From positions 3,950,734 to 4,014,733 of the forward strand of contig NZ_HG964446.1 of the NCBI RefSeq assembly GCF_000689255.1: a stretch of DNA of 64,000 nt. The letters are read 5' to 3'. This document shows positions 24,793-33,291 of this stretch, piece after piece. The notes below the pieces were generated by a model, which worked only from the letters and a program-made list of their open reading frames with translations, was not told the origin of the DNA and searched no databases. Source of the stretch: Mycobacterium triplex. GTDB lineage: Bacteria; Actinomycetota; Actinomycetes; Mycobacteriales; Mycobacteriaceae. The position numbers and the translations under genes are program-made. Each line of letters begins with the position of its first letter. Within the stretch, counting starts at the first letter, position 1.

Positions 24793-25575
24793 ATGACGAC
24801 GACGGGTTTGCCGGAAACGCCGCGCGGCGTGCGCCTGCGCCGGAACGCAAACCTGGTCGCCGGCTTCGGCTTGGCCCTTCCGGTCGGCGCGGCCGCACTC
24901 GGCGTCGGCCTGCTGACCCGCAGCCGTCGCCGCGGGCTGAACTTCTTCAGGTCCACCTGGCCCCAGTTGCTGCTGGCCACCAACGGCATTCGCTATCGCG
25001 TCATCGGCACCGAGAACCTGACGGCGCGGCGCCCGGCGGTGTTCCTCTACAACCACCGCAACGGCGTCGACCCGTTCATCGCCGCCGCACTGCTGCGCGA
25101 CAACTGGATCAAAATCGCGAAGAAGGAACTCGCGAACGACCCGATCATCGGCACGCTGCTCAAGCTGAACGACGGCGTCTTCATCGACCGCGACGACCCC
25201 GCCGCGGCGGTGCAAACCCTGCACGAAGTCGAGGAGCGCGCCAAGGACGGCCTGTCCATCCTGATCGCCCCGGAAGGCACCTCGCGTGACAGCGACACTG
25301 GGGTGGGGCCGTTCAAGAAGGGGGCGTTCCGGATCGCGATGGCCGCGGGCATTCCGATCGTGCCGATCGTGATCCGCAACGCCGAGATCATCGCCGCGAA
25401 GAACTCCCTCAAGATCACCCCCGGCACAGTCGATGTCGCCGTGCTGGCGCCGATCCCGGTCGACGACTGGACGCTGGAGACGCTGCCGGATCGCATCGCC
25501 GGGGTCCGTCAGCTCTATCTGGACACGCTGGCCCAGTGGCCGACGGATCTTCCCAAAGAGTCTGTCGCAGGCTAG
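24793..25575 (+). CDS. 1-acylglycerol-3-phosphate acyltransferase-like protein (PlsC family)
   Basis: 260 aa. The acyltransferase motif NHRNGVDPF (H-x4-D, about residues 87-95) and the second motif APEGTSRD (E-G-T-S, about 158-165) are intact. A hydrophobic segment near residues 23-44 probably anchors it to the inner face of the membrane. It would transfer an acyl chain from acyl-CoA or acyl-ACP to a lysophospholipid-type acceptor. The ATG has GGGAGG 6 nt upstream. Convergent with the amidase gene, with 3 nt between stops. Confidence 0.85.
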   Translation: MTTTGLPETPRGVRLRRNANLVAGFGLALPVGAAALGVGLLTRSRRRGLNFFRSTWPQLLLATNGIRYRVIGTENLTARRPAVFLYNHRNGVDPFIAAALLRDNWIKIAKKELANDPIIGTLLKLNDGVFIDRDDPAAAVQTLHEVEERAKDGLSILIAPEGTSRDSDTGVGPFKKGAFRIAMAAGIPIVPIVIRNAEIIAAKNSLKITPGTVDVAVLAPIPVDDWTLETLPDRIAGVRQLYLDTLAQWPTDLPKESVAG

Positions 25576-25578
25576 GTT

Positions 25579-26358
25579 TCAGCGGCCGTTCAGAAACACG
25601 ACGATCCCCTGCGTGACGGCCGCGGCGTACTTCGCCCGCCCATCCGGGCTTTCCATCAGCGCCGCATCGCCCGCGTTTTTCATGTTGCCGAGTTCGACGA
25701 GCACCGCCGGGTACTGGGCCAGGTTCAACCCGGCGAGGTCGGCGCGCCCGTAGAGGCCGTCCGACCCCAGGTAGGTCGACGGGTGAAAACCCGCCTGGGC
25801 CAGGGCATCGCGCATCGTGTGCGCCAGCTGCACGGCCGGGCCGGCCTGGACGTCGTTGAGCGGCGGGCTGGAGTAGTTGACGTGAAACCCGCTGCCGGAC
25901 GCGGGTCCCCCGTCGGCGTGAATGCTGACGATCGCGTCGGGATGCAGCGCGTTGGCCCGCGCGGCGCGCTCGTCGACGCAGGGCCCGACCGAACTGTCGT
26001 TGTCGCGCGAAAGCGTGGTGTTCACGCCCATTTGTCGCAGCGAATCAGCGATGAGGCCGACGACCGCCCAATTGAACGCGTGCTCCGGGTAGCCGTCGTC
26101 GGCTGCGGCGCCCGACGTTTGGCACGGTTTGGTGCCGTCCCGGCCATTCGGGACTTGCCGATTGATCGAGGCGTCGTTCACCGCGTTGTGGCCCGCGTCC
26201 AGAAACACGGATGAGCCGGCGACGCCGGCCGATGCGCACGGGGAAACGAGTGTTGTCACACCGAGCAGCGCGGGCGTGACCCCGGCAAGTTTCAGGACCT
26301 GGCGTCTGGAAACGGATTTCAGCCGGCCGAATTCGCGATGCGCGGGCGGATCGCTCAC
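25579..26358 (-). CDS. N-acetylmuramoyl-L-alanine amidase (Amidase_3), Tat-type export signal
   Basis: 259 aa. Zinc-amidase motifs: VFLDAGHNAVND (first His) near residue 52, a conserved Glu in GYPEHAFNWAVV near 91, VSIHADGG (second His) near 146 and the catalytic Glu in VLVELGNMKN near 220. The N-terminus has the twin-arginine pattern SRRQVLKLAG followed by a hydrophobic stretch and Ala-rich cleavage region, so export by Tat is likely. It would cut the amide bond between MurNAc and L-Ala in peptidoglycan (Ami1/Rv3717-like from memory). The GTG at 26358 is inferred from the Tat motif; a start a few codons downstream is possible. Confidence 0.85.
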   Translation of the reverse strand: MSDPPAHREFGRLKSVSRRQVLKLAGVTPALLGVTTLVSPCASAGVAGSSVFLDAGHNAVNDASINRQVPNGRDGTKPCQTSGAAADDGYPEHAFNWAVVGLIADSLRQMGVNTTLSRDNDSSVGPCVDERAARANALHPDAIVSIHADGGPASGSGFHVNYSSPPLNDVQAGPAVQLAHTMRDALAQAGFHPSTYLGSDGLYGRADLAGLNLAQYPAVLVELGNMKNAGDAALMESPDGRAKYAAAVTQGIVVFLNGR

Positions 26359-26583
26359 CGCGCGATGGTAACAATCCCGCGGTATTCTCGAGTTCAAGCC
26401 GATTGATTTGTAAGGCACGACGTCGGGATCGGCCAGCAAGCCTTCGGTATCGACCGGGGATGGCGGGCCAACCAAGACCACTCCAAACTTCTGCGTGTCG
26501 CTTTTGTGGTCGTTGGCAACGGTGGTGAACTGGTCTTGGCACTCAAAGGTTTGGGATGGGCACCGATGGGCACATATTTCGGC

Positions 26584-27324
26584 ATGATCGCCGGTCACGT
26601 CATTCGATTCGTCAAGCCCGCGGCAATAGCAGCCGTCGGTCTTGGCACTAGTTTCCTTGTCTCCCCTACGCCGTCGGCAACGGCCGAGCCGTGCCCCGAT
26701 GCGCAAGTGGTGTTCGCCCGCGGCACCGGCGAGCCGGAAGGTATCGGCCCGACCGGGCAGGCCTTCGTCGACAATCTGCGCGGGCGCGAGGCCGGAAAAT
26801 CCATCGACGTCTACGCGGTCAACTACCCCGCCAGCAACGAGTGGGACACCGGGCTCGACGGCATCCGGGACGCCGGCGCTCATATCGAGTCGATGGCCGC
26901 CAGCTGCCCCACGACCAAGATGGTGCTCGGCGGGTTCTCCCAGGGCGCGGCCGTGATGGGCTTTGTCACCTCGGCGGCGGTGCCCGCCGGGGTCGATCCC
27001 GCGACCGTGCCCAAGCCGCTGGCACCCGAGATCGCCGACCACGTCGCCGCGGTGGTGCTCTTCGGAACGCCGAACACGCGGGCCATGAACTTCCTCGGCC
27101 AACCGCAGCTGGTCATCGGGCCGGCCTACCAGGCCAAGACCATGAAGGTCTGCGCCAACGAGGACCCGGTCTGCTCGGACGGCATGAACTTCGCCGCTCA
27201 TGACACCTACGCCGACGACGCCACCATGATCGACAAGGGCGCCGCCTTCGCCGCCGCCCGACTGGACCTCGGCCCCGCCCCCGGACCGGCACCGCACCCG
27301 CCTACCGGCGGCTTCGGCAACTGA
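26584..27324 (+). CDS. Secreted cutinase-family esterase/lipase
   Basis: 246 aa. Residues 1 to about 34 form a signal peptide ending near TPSATAEP. The cutinase fold is clear: CPDAQVVFARGTGEPEG (oxyanion loop, first Cys), VLGGFSQGAAVMG (G-x-S-x-G nucleophile, about residue 120), CANEDPVC (catalytic Asp between the second Cys pair) and NFAAHDTY (catalytic His). The proline-rich C-terminus suggests a cell-envelope location. In mycobacteria such proteins hydrolyse lipid esters outside the cell (CFP21/Culp family). It is divergent from the amidase gene. Confidence 0.9.
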   Translation: MIAGHVIRFVKPAAIAAVGLGTSFLVSPTPSATAEPCPDAQVVFARGTGEPEGIGPTGQAFVDNLRGREAGKSIDVYAVNYPASNEWDTGLDGIRDAGAHIESMAASCPTTKMVLGGFSQGAAVMGFVTSAAVPAGVDPATVPKPLAPEIADHVAAVVLFGTPNTRAMNFLGQPQLVIGPAYQAKTMKVCANEDPVCSDGMNFAAHDTYADDATMIDKGAAFAAARLDLGPAPGPAPHPPTGGFGN

Positions 27325-27333
27325 CCCAGCCTT

Positions 27334-27352
27334 ACGTACTAAAAAGTATGTT
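27334..27352. promoter_or_regulatory. Operator-like palindrome overlapping a -10 element
   Basis: ACGTACT (27334-27340), AAAA and AGTATGT (27345-27351) form a 7-bp inverted pair with one mismatch. It overlaps a candidate -10 hexamer TATGTT at 27347-27352, only 11 nt before the ATG of the flavin enzyme, so transcription would be leaderless or nearly so and binding here would block it. The TetR gene at 28534-29133 is a plausible binder. Confidence 0.4.
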
Positions 27353-27363
27353 ACGGTGACCGC

Positions 27364-28533
27364 ATGTCCGCGGTCGCGAGCCGCTCGCTGCACGGCATCA
27401 CCGACGAATTCGTCGCGCGGTTAGCGCAGCGCGCCGGGGAAGCCGAGCGGCTGCGCCGGCTGCCCGCGGCCACGGTCAGCGAATTCCGGCAGACGGACTT
27501 GTTTAGGCTGCTGCTGCCGGCCAGGTTCGGAGGTCTGCAAGCAGCGTTTCCCGAACTGCTGGAACCGATTCGGTTGATGGCGCACGGCTGCGCGTCGAGT
27601 GCGTGGACGTTGGGGTTCTACGCGCTGCACAACTGGCTGCTGTCGCTGTTCGACCCGCGGCTGCAGGAAGAAGTGTTCGCCTCGGGGCCGGTGCTGGCGC
27701 CGGCTCCGTTGGCTCCGACCGGCCGTGGCACCCCGGCCGACGGCGGCGTGCGCCTGAGCGGTCGATGGTCCTGGGCGACGGGTGCGATGGATGCCGACTG
27801 GGTGATCGTGGGCGCGCTGATCGAGCGCGACGACGCCATCACCCCGTCGCTGGTGGTGCTGCCCGCCGGCCACGTCGAGGTCGACGACGTGTGGCACACC
27901 GCGGGCATGCGCGGCACCGGCTCTCACGATCTGATCGCCACCGATGTGTTCGTCCCCGCGCATCGCATCGCCGGCGTGGCCGACATCTATGGCGGCACCG
28001 CCCCGGGCGCGCAGGTGCACGGGGTGGCCAGCTACCGGTGGCCGCTGGTGCCCGCGCTGGCGCTGGTGGCGTCGATGCCGGTGCTCGGTACCGCCGAACG
28101 GGTGGCCGAGCTGTTCGCCGAGCGGCTCGGCGACCGCGTGCTGGCGTATAGCGGTGTGGCGCAAAAGGATCAGCCGGCCGCCCAGATCCGGCTCGCCGAT
28201 GCCACGGTGCGGCTGCGCGCGCTGCGTTCGCTGGTCGCCGAGATCGCCGCCGAGATCGACGAACTCGTGGTCAGCGGTGAACGCGTGCGGCGATCGGTGC
28301 GGGCCAACGCCCGGCTGGCCGCGGCGTACACCGTGCACGAGTCCCGGGCGATCATCGCCGATCTGCTGGAGGCCGCCGGTGCCAGTGCCCATAACTTGTC
28401 CAGCCCGTTGCAGCGCGCCAAGCGCGACGTGGACATCGCGGCGGGCCATGTGGTGTTCGACTACGACGTGAGCCGGGAGTTGGCCGGGGCGTTAGCGATT
28501 GGCGCCAAGGTATCGCCGATCGCGATGGTGTGA
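27364..28533 (+). CDS. Acyl-CoA-dehydrogenase-fold flavin monooxygenase (HsaA-like)
   Basis: 389 aa with the acyl-CoA dehydrogenase fold: helical N-terminal domain (residues 1-115), beta domain with RLSGRWSWATGAMDADW near 135 and the C-terminal helical bundle. The catalytic Glu of true acyl-CoA dehydrogenases is not evident and the layout matches group D two-component flavin monooxygenases such as HsaA. With a hydroxyquinol-type intradiol dioxygenase operon facing it, aromatic hydroxylation (for example of a resorcinol) is a reasonable inference. Stop is adjacent to the stop of the convergent TetR gene. Confidence 0.75.
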   Translation: MSAVASRSLHGITDEFVARLAQRAGEAERLRRLPAATVSEFRQTDLFRLLLPARFGGLQAAFPELLEPIRLMAHGCASSAWTLGFYALHNWLLSLFDPRLQEEVFASGPVLAPAPLAPTGRGTPADGGVRLSGRWSWATGAMDADWVIVGALIERDDAITPSLVVLPAGHVEVDDVWHTAGMRGTGSHDLIATDVFVPAHRIAGVADIYGGTAPGAQVHGVASYRWPLVPALALVASMPVLGTAERVAELFAERLGDRVLAYSGVAQKDQPAAQIRLADATVRLRALRSLVAEIAAEIDELVVSGERVRRSVRANARLAAAYTVHESRAIIADLLEAAGASAHNLSSPLQRAKRDVDIAAGHVVFDYDVSRELAGALAIGAKVSPIAMV

Positions 28534-29133
28534 TTACTTCGATTCGCCCAGCATCATGTCCAGGAAGCGCTCGTGGTTGGCCAGCTTTTGCGCCTGGCTG
28601 GCCGAGCCGGTGAGGTGGAGCAGTCCGATTCCGGCCGCGAACGTCAGCTCCGCGCGCAGCTTGGCGTCCTCGGGGCTGAATCCGCAGTCGCCGTAGGCCT
28701 TTGCGACCGAACGCAGCAGGCGCCGATCCGCGTCGCGAATGTTGGCGGCGGCGGCCTCGTCGGTGCGGGCCCACTCCCGCATCGCGCGTTCGAGTATCCA
28801 GTGTTGCGGCCGCACCAACGAAACCATCATGGCCGACAACCGTTCTCGCGGCGGCAGCGTGTCGATCTCGTTCAACGATTGTCGATCCTGCTCCCGGAAC
28901 GTCTTCCACGATTCGACCAGCGCGGCCCGGTAGCCGTCCATGTCCTCGAAGTGCCAGTAGAAGCTGCCCCGGGTGGCGCCGACCTGCTGGCAGAGCCGTT
29001 CGATCTTGAGGGCGCGTGCGCCCTCCTCGGCGAGCAATGTATAGCCGGCCTGCAGCCAGTCGTCGGCTGACAGGCGCGTCGAGGGCTTACGCGCGGCCAC
29101 GTCGTGCAACGTTAGTGGCAATAGGGCCCGCAT
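28534..29133 (-). CDS. TetR-family regulator of the aromatic cluster
   Basis: 199 aa. The helix-turn-helix lies at about residues 24-62 (YTLLAEEGARALKIERL, then QVGATRGSFYWHFEDMDGY). It is the last gene on the minus strand after the two carboxymuconolactone-decarboxylase-family genes (18 nt gap) and faces the flavin enzyme gene. It probably controls the aromatic degradation genes on both sides; the ligand would be an aromatic intermediate. That role is inferred from position only. Confidence 0.8.
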   Translation of the reverse strand: MRALLPLTLHDVAARKPSTRLSADDWLQAGYTLLAEEGARALKIERLCQQVGATRGSFYWHFEDMDGYRAALVESWKTFREQDRQSLNEIDTLPPRERLSAMMVSLVRPQHWILERAMREWARTDEAAAANIRDADRRLLRSVAKAYGDCGFSPEDAKLRAELTFAAGIGLLHLTGSASQAQKLANHERFLDMMLGESK

Positions 29134-29151
29134 CGTTAGACTTGTGCGAAA

Positions 29152-29706
29152 TTAACGCCGGCGTTCAGTTGGCAGCGTCGGCAGCCGCGCGGTTTCGTCG
29201 AGGTCGACGTCGAGCGCGTTCAACATCAGCGCCAGACCGGCGTAGCGGCCGATGACCAGCAGTATCTCCACGGCGGCCTCCGGCCCCAGCGCCTGCTGCA
29301 CCTGTTCGACGAGCGGGGCGGCGACGCCGCGGGTGGTGACAAGCTCGGTTGTCAACCGCAAAACCGCAAGCTCGGTCTCGTTGAAATCGCTTGTTTGCCA
29401 ATCGGATTCGGAGGTGACGGCGTCGATCTCGGCCACGCCGACCCCCGCCGTCTGAGCGATGTCGCGGTGCTGGCCCAGCTCGTAGGCGCTGTCCATCAGA
29501 TAGGCGGTGCGCAGGGTCACCAGTTCGCGCAGTCGCCGGGTCAGCACCGGGCTGGTCAGGGCGTCGCGACCGGCCAGCATCCAGCCGGTGTAGACGTTCT
29601 CGGCGTTGGCCAGGGTGCGGTAGACGTTGAGATTGCCGCGCTCCTCGGTCAATTCGCGGGCCCGGTCGGTCATGTCCTCGGGGCGGCGGTACGGAATTCG
29701 GGTCAT
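29152..29706 (-). CDS. Carboxymuconolactone-decarboxylase-family protein (copy 1)
   Basis: 184 aa, all-helical AhpD/CMD fold. The core region LRELVTLRTAYLMDSAYELGQHRDIAQ (about residues 60-86) matches the family, but the C-x-x-C of peroxidase-type AhpD is absent (D-S-A-Y), so peroxidase activity is unlikely. The start at 29706 overlaps the upstream copy by 4 nt (ATGA). It shares the frame RGNLNVYRTLANAENVYTGW with its neighbour, showing tandem duplication. Likely acts in ring-cleavage product metabolism. Confidence 0.75.
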   Translation of the reverse strand: MTRIPYRRPEDMTDRARELTEERGNLNVYRTLANAENVYTGWMLAGRDALTSPVLTRRLRELVTLRTAYLMDSAYELGQHRDIAQTAGVGVAEIDAVTSESDWQTSDFNETELAVLRLTTELVTTRGVAAPLVEQVQQALGPEAAVEILLVIGRYAGLALMLNALDVDLDETARLPTLPTERRR

Positions 29707-30224
29707 CGGCTCGGGCCCGGAACGTCGATCTCCAGGTCGGCGGCGTTGAGCACCAGGGCCAGCCCGTAGTAGCAGCTGACGAGCATCAGCAATTCGGTGA
29801 GCGCCGCGTCGCCGAAGACGGCCCGGGCGGCGGCGAAGGAGTCGTCGGTCAGGTGGTGGGTGGTGCACAACTCGTCGACGACGTCGAGGGCCGCGCGTTC
29901 GTCGGCGCTGAAGCCTTCGAGGTCTCCGGTGGCCAGGGCGTCGAGCTCGTGTTCGGTGAGCCCGGCGGCTTGTGCGAGCGGTACGTGCTGGGCGAGCTCA
30001 TAGTCCGAGCCCTGCAGATGCGCGACCCTTACGACGACCACTTCCCGCATGCGCGCGCTGAAGGTCGGGCTGGCGTACAGCTCGTCGACCATTTGCGACC
30101 AACCGGGAAATACGTTGGGCGCGTTGGCGAGTAAAGCAAAGACATTGAGGTTGCCGCGCCGGGCCGCCCACTCGCGGATCGGTTCGGGCTGCCGGTCGAG
30201 GTCGGCGAGCGCGATGCGGGTCAT
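29703..30224 (-). CDS. Carboxymuconolactone-decarboxylase-family protein (copy 2)
   Basis: 173 aa paralogue of the adjacent gene (shared MTRI start and RGNLNVFALLANAPNVFPGW motif). The core is MREVVVVRVAHLQGSDYELAQHVPLAQ, again without C-x-x-C. It is translationally coupled on both sides: 4-nt overlaps with the dioxygenase gene (30221-30224) and with copy 1 (29703-29706). The two copies may form a heteromer. Role in aromatic catabolism inferred from the operon. Confidence 0.75.
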   Translation of the reverse strand: MTRIALADLDRQPEPIREWAARRGNLNVFALLANAPNVFPGWSQMVDELYASPTFSARMREVVVVRVAHLQGSDYELAQHVPLAQAAGLTEHELDALATGDLEGFSADERAALDVVDELCTTHHLTDDSFAAARAVFGDAALTELLMLVSCYYGLALVLNAADLEIDVPGPSR

Positions 30225-31093
30225 GGGCGCTCGGCCGCGAGGGTGAACGTCCAGTCCAGCGTGACGAACGGTTCGTCGACTTGGGTTCCGTCCGGCGCGA
30301 CGCCCGGCTCGTGGCGCACGAAGTCGGCCTGCAGCGACGCCCGGTCGGCGAAGACGGCGTCGCGCCCGATGTAGGGGTCGTCGTCGAGGAACAGCTGGGT
30401 GATCAGCGGGTGGTAGCCGTCGGCCTGGAACCAGAAGTGCACGTGCTGCGGGCGCATCACGGATCGGTTGGCGGCGCGCATGATCTCCCCACATGGGCCG
30501 TCGGTGGGCACCGGGTAGTAGCGCGGCGTGATCGAGCGGCACCAGAATCGGCCGTCGGCGTCGGTGGTGAGCAGCGCGCGCATCGCGAACTCGCCGTGCA
30601 GTTGCTCGGTCAGCTGGACGTCGTAGGCGCCGTCGCCGTCGCTGTGCCAGATGTCGACGTGCGCTTTCGCGATCGGCCGGCCGTGTTCGTCGACGACGCG
30701 GCCGGTGACGAACATCGGTGTGCCCGCGACGCCGTTGGAGATGTCGGCGCCGTTGGGGGCGGTCGGTCGGCCCTCGACGTAGAACGGGCCCAGCAGCGCC
30801 GAGGCGGTGGCCGAGCCGCCGGGGCTCTCGTTCATCGTGTCCAGCAGCATCGACAGGCCGAGGATGTCGGAGGCCAGCACCACCTCCTGGCGCGTCGGGC
30901 TGGAGATTTTGCCGAGCCGTTCGATGAAATCCATTGCGGTGAACCATTCGTCGCCGGTCAGCCGCACCTCGCGGGCGAAGTCGTGCAGGTGCTGAACCAG
31001 GCTTTGGAGCAGTTGCCTGAACCGGTCGTCGGTGGAGGTGTCGAAGGTTTTCTGTACGGCTTCGGTGATCGTGTGTTCGTTGAGATCTGGCAT
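30221..31093 (-). CDS. Intradiol ring-cleavage dioxygenase, hydroxyquinol 1,2-dioxygenase-like
   Basis: 290 aa non-haem Fe(III) dioxygenase. The N-terminal helical dimerisation domain (residues 1-105) is followed by the beta-sandwich with Fe ligands: Tyr in LLGPFYVEG (about 104), Tyr in ITPRYYPVPTDGP (about 170) and His residues in MRPQHVHFWFQ (about 192-198). The length and N-terminal domain fit hydroxyquinol/catechol 1,2-dioxygenases rather than protocatechuate 3,4-dioxygenase. Product would be a maleylacetate- or muconate-type diacid. First gene of the operon; a maleylacetate reductase is not present here. Confidence 0.83.
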   Translation of the reverse strand: MPDLNEHTITEAVQKTFDTSTDDRFRQLLQSLVQHLHDFAREVRLTGDEWFTAMDFIERLGKISSPTRQEVVLASDILGLSMLLDTMNESPGGSATASALLGPFYVEGRPTAPNGADISNGVAGTPMFVTGRVVDEHGRPIAKAHVDIWHSDGDGAYDVQLTEQLHGEFAMRALLTTDADGRFWCRSITPRYYPVPTDGPCGEIMRAANRSVMRPQHVHFWFQADGYHPLITQLFLDDDPYIGRDAVFADRASLQADFVRHEPGVAPDGTQVDEPFVTLDWTFTLAAERP

Positions 31094-31129
31094 GGGCTGC
31101 CTTTCACGTCGACGGCTAACCGGCGGGTT

Positions 31130-31600
31130 TCACTGTGCCGCACGGGATCTGCGCCTGGCCCCGTCGTCGAAGTCGGCGCCGAGCGCGGCGTAGGCGCCCG
31201 CGTACTTCTGGGTCAGCCGTGCCCGGTCGGACTCGGTCAGGTTTGCCATCCGTTCGGGATCGGTGTTGTCGGCCAGGTCCGCGAGCTTGACTTCCCGGGC
31301 GGTCGGGTGCGCGCTGATGCGCCGGTAGTAATCGGCGGACGGCTGGTCGTCGCGGCGGGTGAGCAGTTTGATCGCGTCGATCGCCGGCTGCGGGATGCCG
31401 TGCTCGGCCAGGTCGGCCGCGGTGAGGCCGGTGTCCTCGATGACGTCGTGCAGCAGGGCCGCGACGACGGCGTCGGTGTTGGCGGGGTCGACGTAGGAGG
31501 CGACGCGGCGGACGTGTCCGATGTAGGGCAGGCCGGCCTTGTCGACCTGGCCGGCATGGGCGGCGGCCGCGATCGCGTCCGCTGTTGCGATGTGGTCCAC
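31130..31600 (-). CDS. HD-domain phosphohydrolase (SpoT-like fold)
   Basis: 156 aa. The metal-binding HD pattern is visible: GHVRRVASYV (first His, about residue 29), ALLHDVIEDTGLT (H-D-x-x-E-D-T, about 48-60) and KLADLADNTDPERM near 105, which is the signature of single-domain RelA/SpoT-like hydrolases (MESH1 type). It lacks synthetase, TGS and ACT domains, so it is a small hydrolase that could act on (p)ppGpp or related nucleotides. The GTG at 31600 has AAAGGA about 12 nt upstream. Confidence 0.8.
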   Translation of the reverse strand: MDHIATADAIAAAAHAGQVDKAGLPYIGHVRRVASYVDPANTDAVVAALLHDVIEDTGLTAADLAEHGIPQPAIDAIKLLTRRDDQPSADYYRRISAHPTAREVKLADLADNTDPERMANLTESDRARLTQKYAGAYAALGADFDDGARRRSRAAQ

Positions 31601-31664
31601 GGGCGCCCGTCCTTTGTTTGCTTGAACGTCACGATAATGTCTGGGCGCGGTCGGGTCACCGTGG

Positions 31665-32702
31665 CTAGCGTTCGCCGTCGAGCTGGATGCCTTCCGACTT
31701 GAGGATGTCTTCGAGATCGAGCGATAGTCGATCCTCGTTCTTGGCCCCCTCGACATCGGTTGCGATGGGCTCGAATTCGGCGCCCTTTTCGTATAGGAAG
31801 CGCTCGCGGTAGGCCCAGTAGGCGGCATCGGCGATCTCGCCGACCGTCGTCCAGTTCAGGGCCGCGCCGAGTCCGACGCCGAGGCCGGGGACCAGCTGCA
31901 CCAGCTTTTTCAGCGTCAGGTCCTGGGCGAATTTGACGGCGAACTTCTGGATGACCTTGACGGCTACCTGCCGGTCGAGTTGCTGCCACGCCGCGTTGCG
32001 GGCGAGGCTTTCGGTCAACAACGTAAGCTGTTGGTAGGCAGCGACTTTCGCCGGCGTTGTCTCCGCGAGGCCCAAGGCGATGACGTGCATCATGAAGATC
32101 TCTTCGGCGGGGTCGAGCGGGTCGTAGCCGTAATAGAGTGCATCGTGCGCCACTACGGCGCTGCAGGCGGTCAAGAGCGCGGCGGCGTCGACGCCCATCG
32201 CCGTGGCGACCGTGCCCAATCCCGGCCCGGCCGCGGCGCCCGCGGTGGCCGCCGCACCGGCGGTTGCCGCCGCCTCACCGCTGCTGACGGCCAGGCCCGC
32301 CGCCGCGCCTTCCGCCGCCGCCGATGCCGAGTAGGCGCGATGCCGGAGACCGAAGGACGCCACCTCGTCAATGGTTCGCAGGTCGAGCTTCCGGATGTCG
32401 TCGAGATGCTCGACCCGGTGGCCCTTCTTCGCGTAGGCGCCGATGACGCGAGCATCGGAGGTTGCCAGTTGACCCGTCCTGGTCATGAACTTGCCGGCGC
32501 CAGCGGCCGCGCTGTCCAGCACCGCCGCGCCCGGCTTTTTCACCTCGCGCAGCACCGGCAGCTTCAGCAGCGTGTTGACCACCCCCGAGCCCAGCCCGCC
32601 GACCGTGAAGGGCATCAGTCGACGTGACGAACGCTTCAGGGTGCGCTTCTTCTGCGCATTGACCTTCCCCAGCTGCTCTTGCTCGTACTCAGATAGCGCC
32701 AC
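31665..32702 (-). CDS. EcsC-family protein
   Basis: 345 aa. The central region is rich in Ala and Gly (about residues 130-170) and could associate with the membrane. The C-terminal half with VQLVPGLGVGLGAALNW and IADAAYWAYRERFL is characteristic of the EcsC family (PF12787, from memory). Function unknown. It is the last core-like gene before the low-GC defence island. Confidence 0.75.
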   Translation of the reverse strand: MALSEYEQEQLGKVNAQKKRTLKRSSRRLMPFTVGGLGSGVVNTLLKLPVLREVKKPGAAVLDSAAAGAGKFMTRTGQLATSDARVIGAYAKKGHRVEHLDDIRKLDLRTIDEVASFGLRHRAYSASAAAEGAAAGLAVSSGEAAATAGAAATAGAAAGPGLGTVATAMGVDAAALLTACSAVVAHDALYYGYDPLDPAEEIFMMHVIALGLAETTPAKVAAYQQLTLLTESLARNAAWQQLDRQVAVKVIQKFAVKFAQDLTLKKLVQLVPGLGVGLGAALNWTTVGEIADAAYWAYRERFLYEKGAEFEPIATDVEGAKNEDRLSLDLEDILKSEGIQLDGER

Positions 32703-32791
32703 CCGATGCTCCCGACGTGATTGTGCCCAGGGACATCATCTCCCGGGCTTGCGCGCTGGGCACCCTGTGAACCCAACCACGAACGCGAGGT

Positions 32792-33248
32792 TTAGCCGGA
32801 CAGGTCCAACCGATAGTTCTGCAGCGGCGCCGACAGCCGCACAACCTGTTCTTTGTAAAGTCCACCGGGCTTGTCGTACGAAGCAGTCGTCGTCGCGACC
32901 GCTATGTCGGCCGACGGCGGAGGGACCTTTGTGGGCAGCCTCGACCGACACCTATGACTGTTCGCCGTACTACCCGGTGCACCACATCGCCACGAGGCGG
33001 CCATCCTTCAGCCGAAACGCAAGCGGCCTTAGCGTAGTTGTCGAGGTCGGACAGGTGTAGAAGGTTCTGCCCGTTTGGATCCCGACATAGGGTCGCAGTG
33101 CCCAAGGTCTGTCGACCCGTGAGGTGGCAAGCTCTTCCGTGTCGTCGAGAACGCTCGCAGCCGAATCTGGGTTCGCATCATTGGCCTTATCCATTGACCA
33201 CGGCCGAGGCGAGACCCTCAGCAGTCGACTCGCCTTCGGGTTGGGCAT
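32792..33248 (-). pseudogene. Possible frameshifted hypothetical gene at the island edge
   Basis: Two overlapping minus-strand frames read like parts of one protein: 33248-32970 (including YVGIQTGRTFYTCPTSTTTL and RPLAFRLKDGRLVAMWC) and, one frame over, 33004-32792 (including KVPPPSADIAVATTTASYDK and VVRLSAPLQNYRLDLSG). A single frame change near 32990 would join them into about 150 residues. I recognise no family. The remaining bases of the 589-nt gap between the EcsC and OGG-fold genes hold no other gene I can see. Confidence 0.3.
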
Positions 33249-33291
33249 ACCAGCGCATCGTCACACGCCACTGCGACCCACTAATTAACGA

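Noticed and set aside
25579..27393. 604-codon minus-strand open frame covering amidase and cutinase regions
   Set aside because: Only the first-gene part (25579-26358) encodes the amidase; the rest is Gly/Arg/Val-rich antisense of the cutinase.
29703..30947. 414-codon minus-strand frame including the second CMD protein
   Set aside because: The N-terminal 240 residues are a shifted frame of the dioxygenase; only the part from 30224 is the CMD protein.
32703..33291. tRNA or att site at the left island edge
   Set aside because: No T-arm (GGTTCRANNCC) with matching acceptor stem found by eye there or at 55068-55430, and no direct repeat between the edges was noticed.
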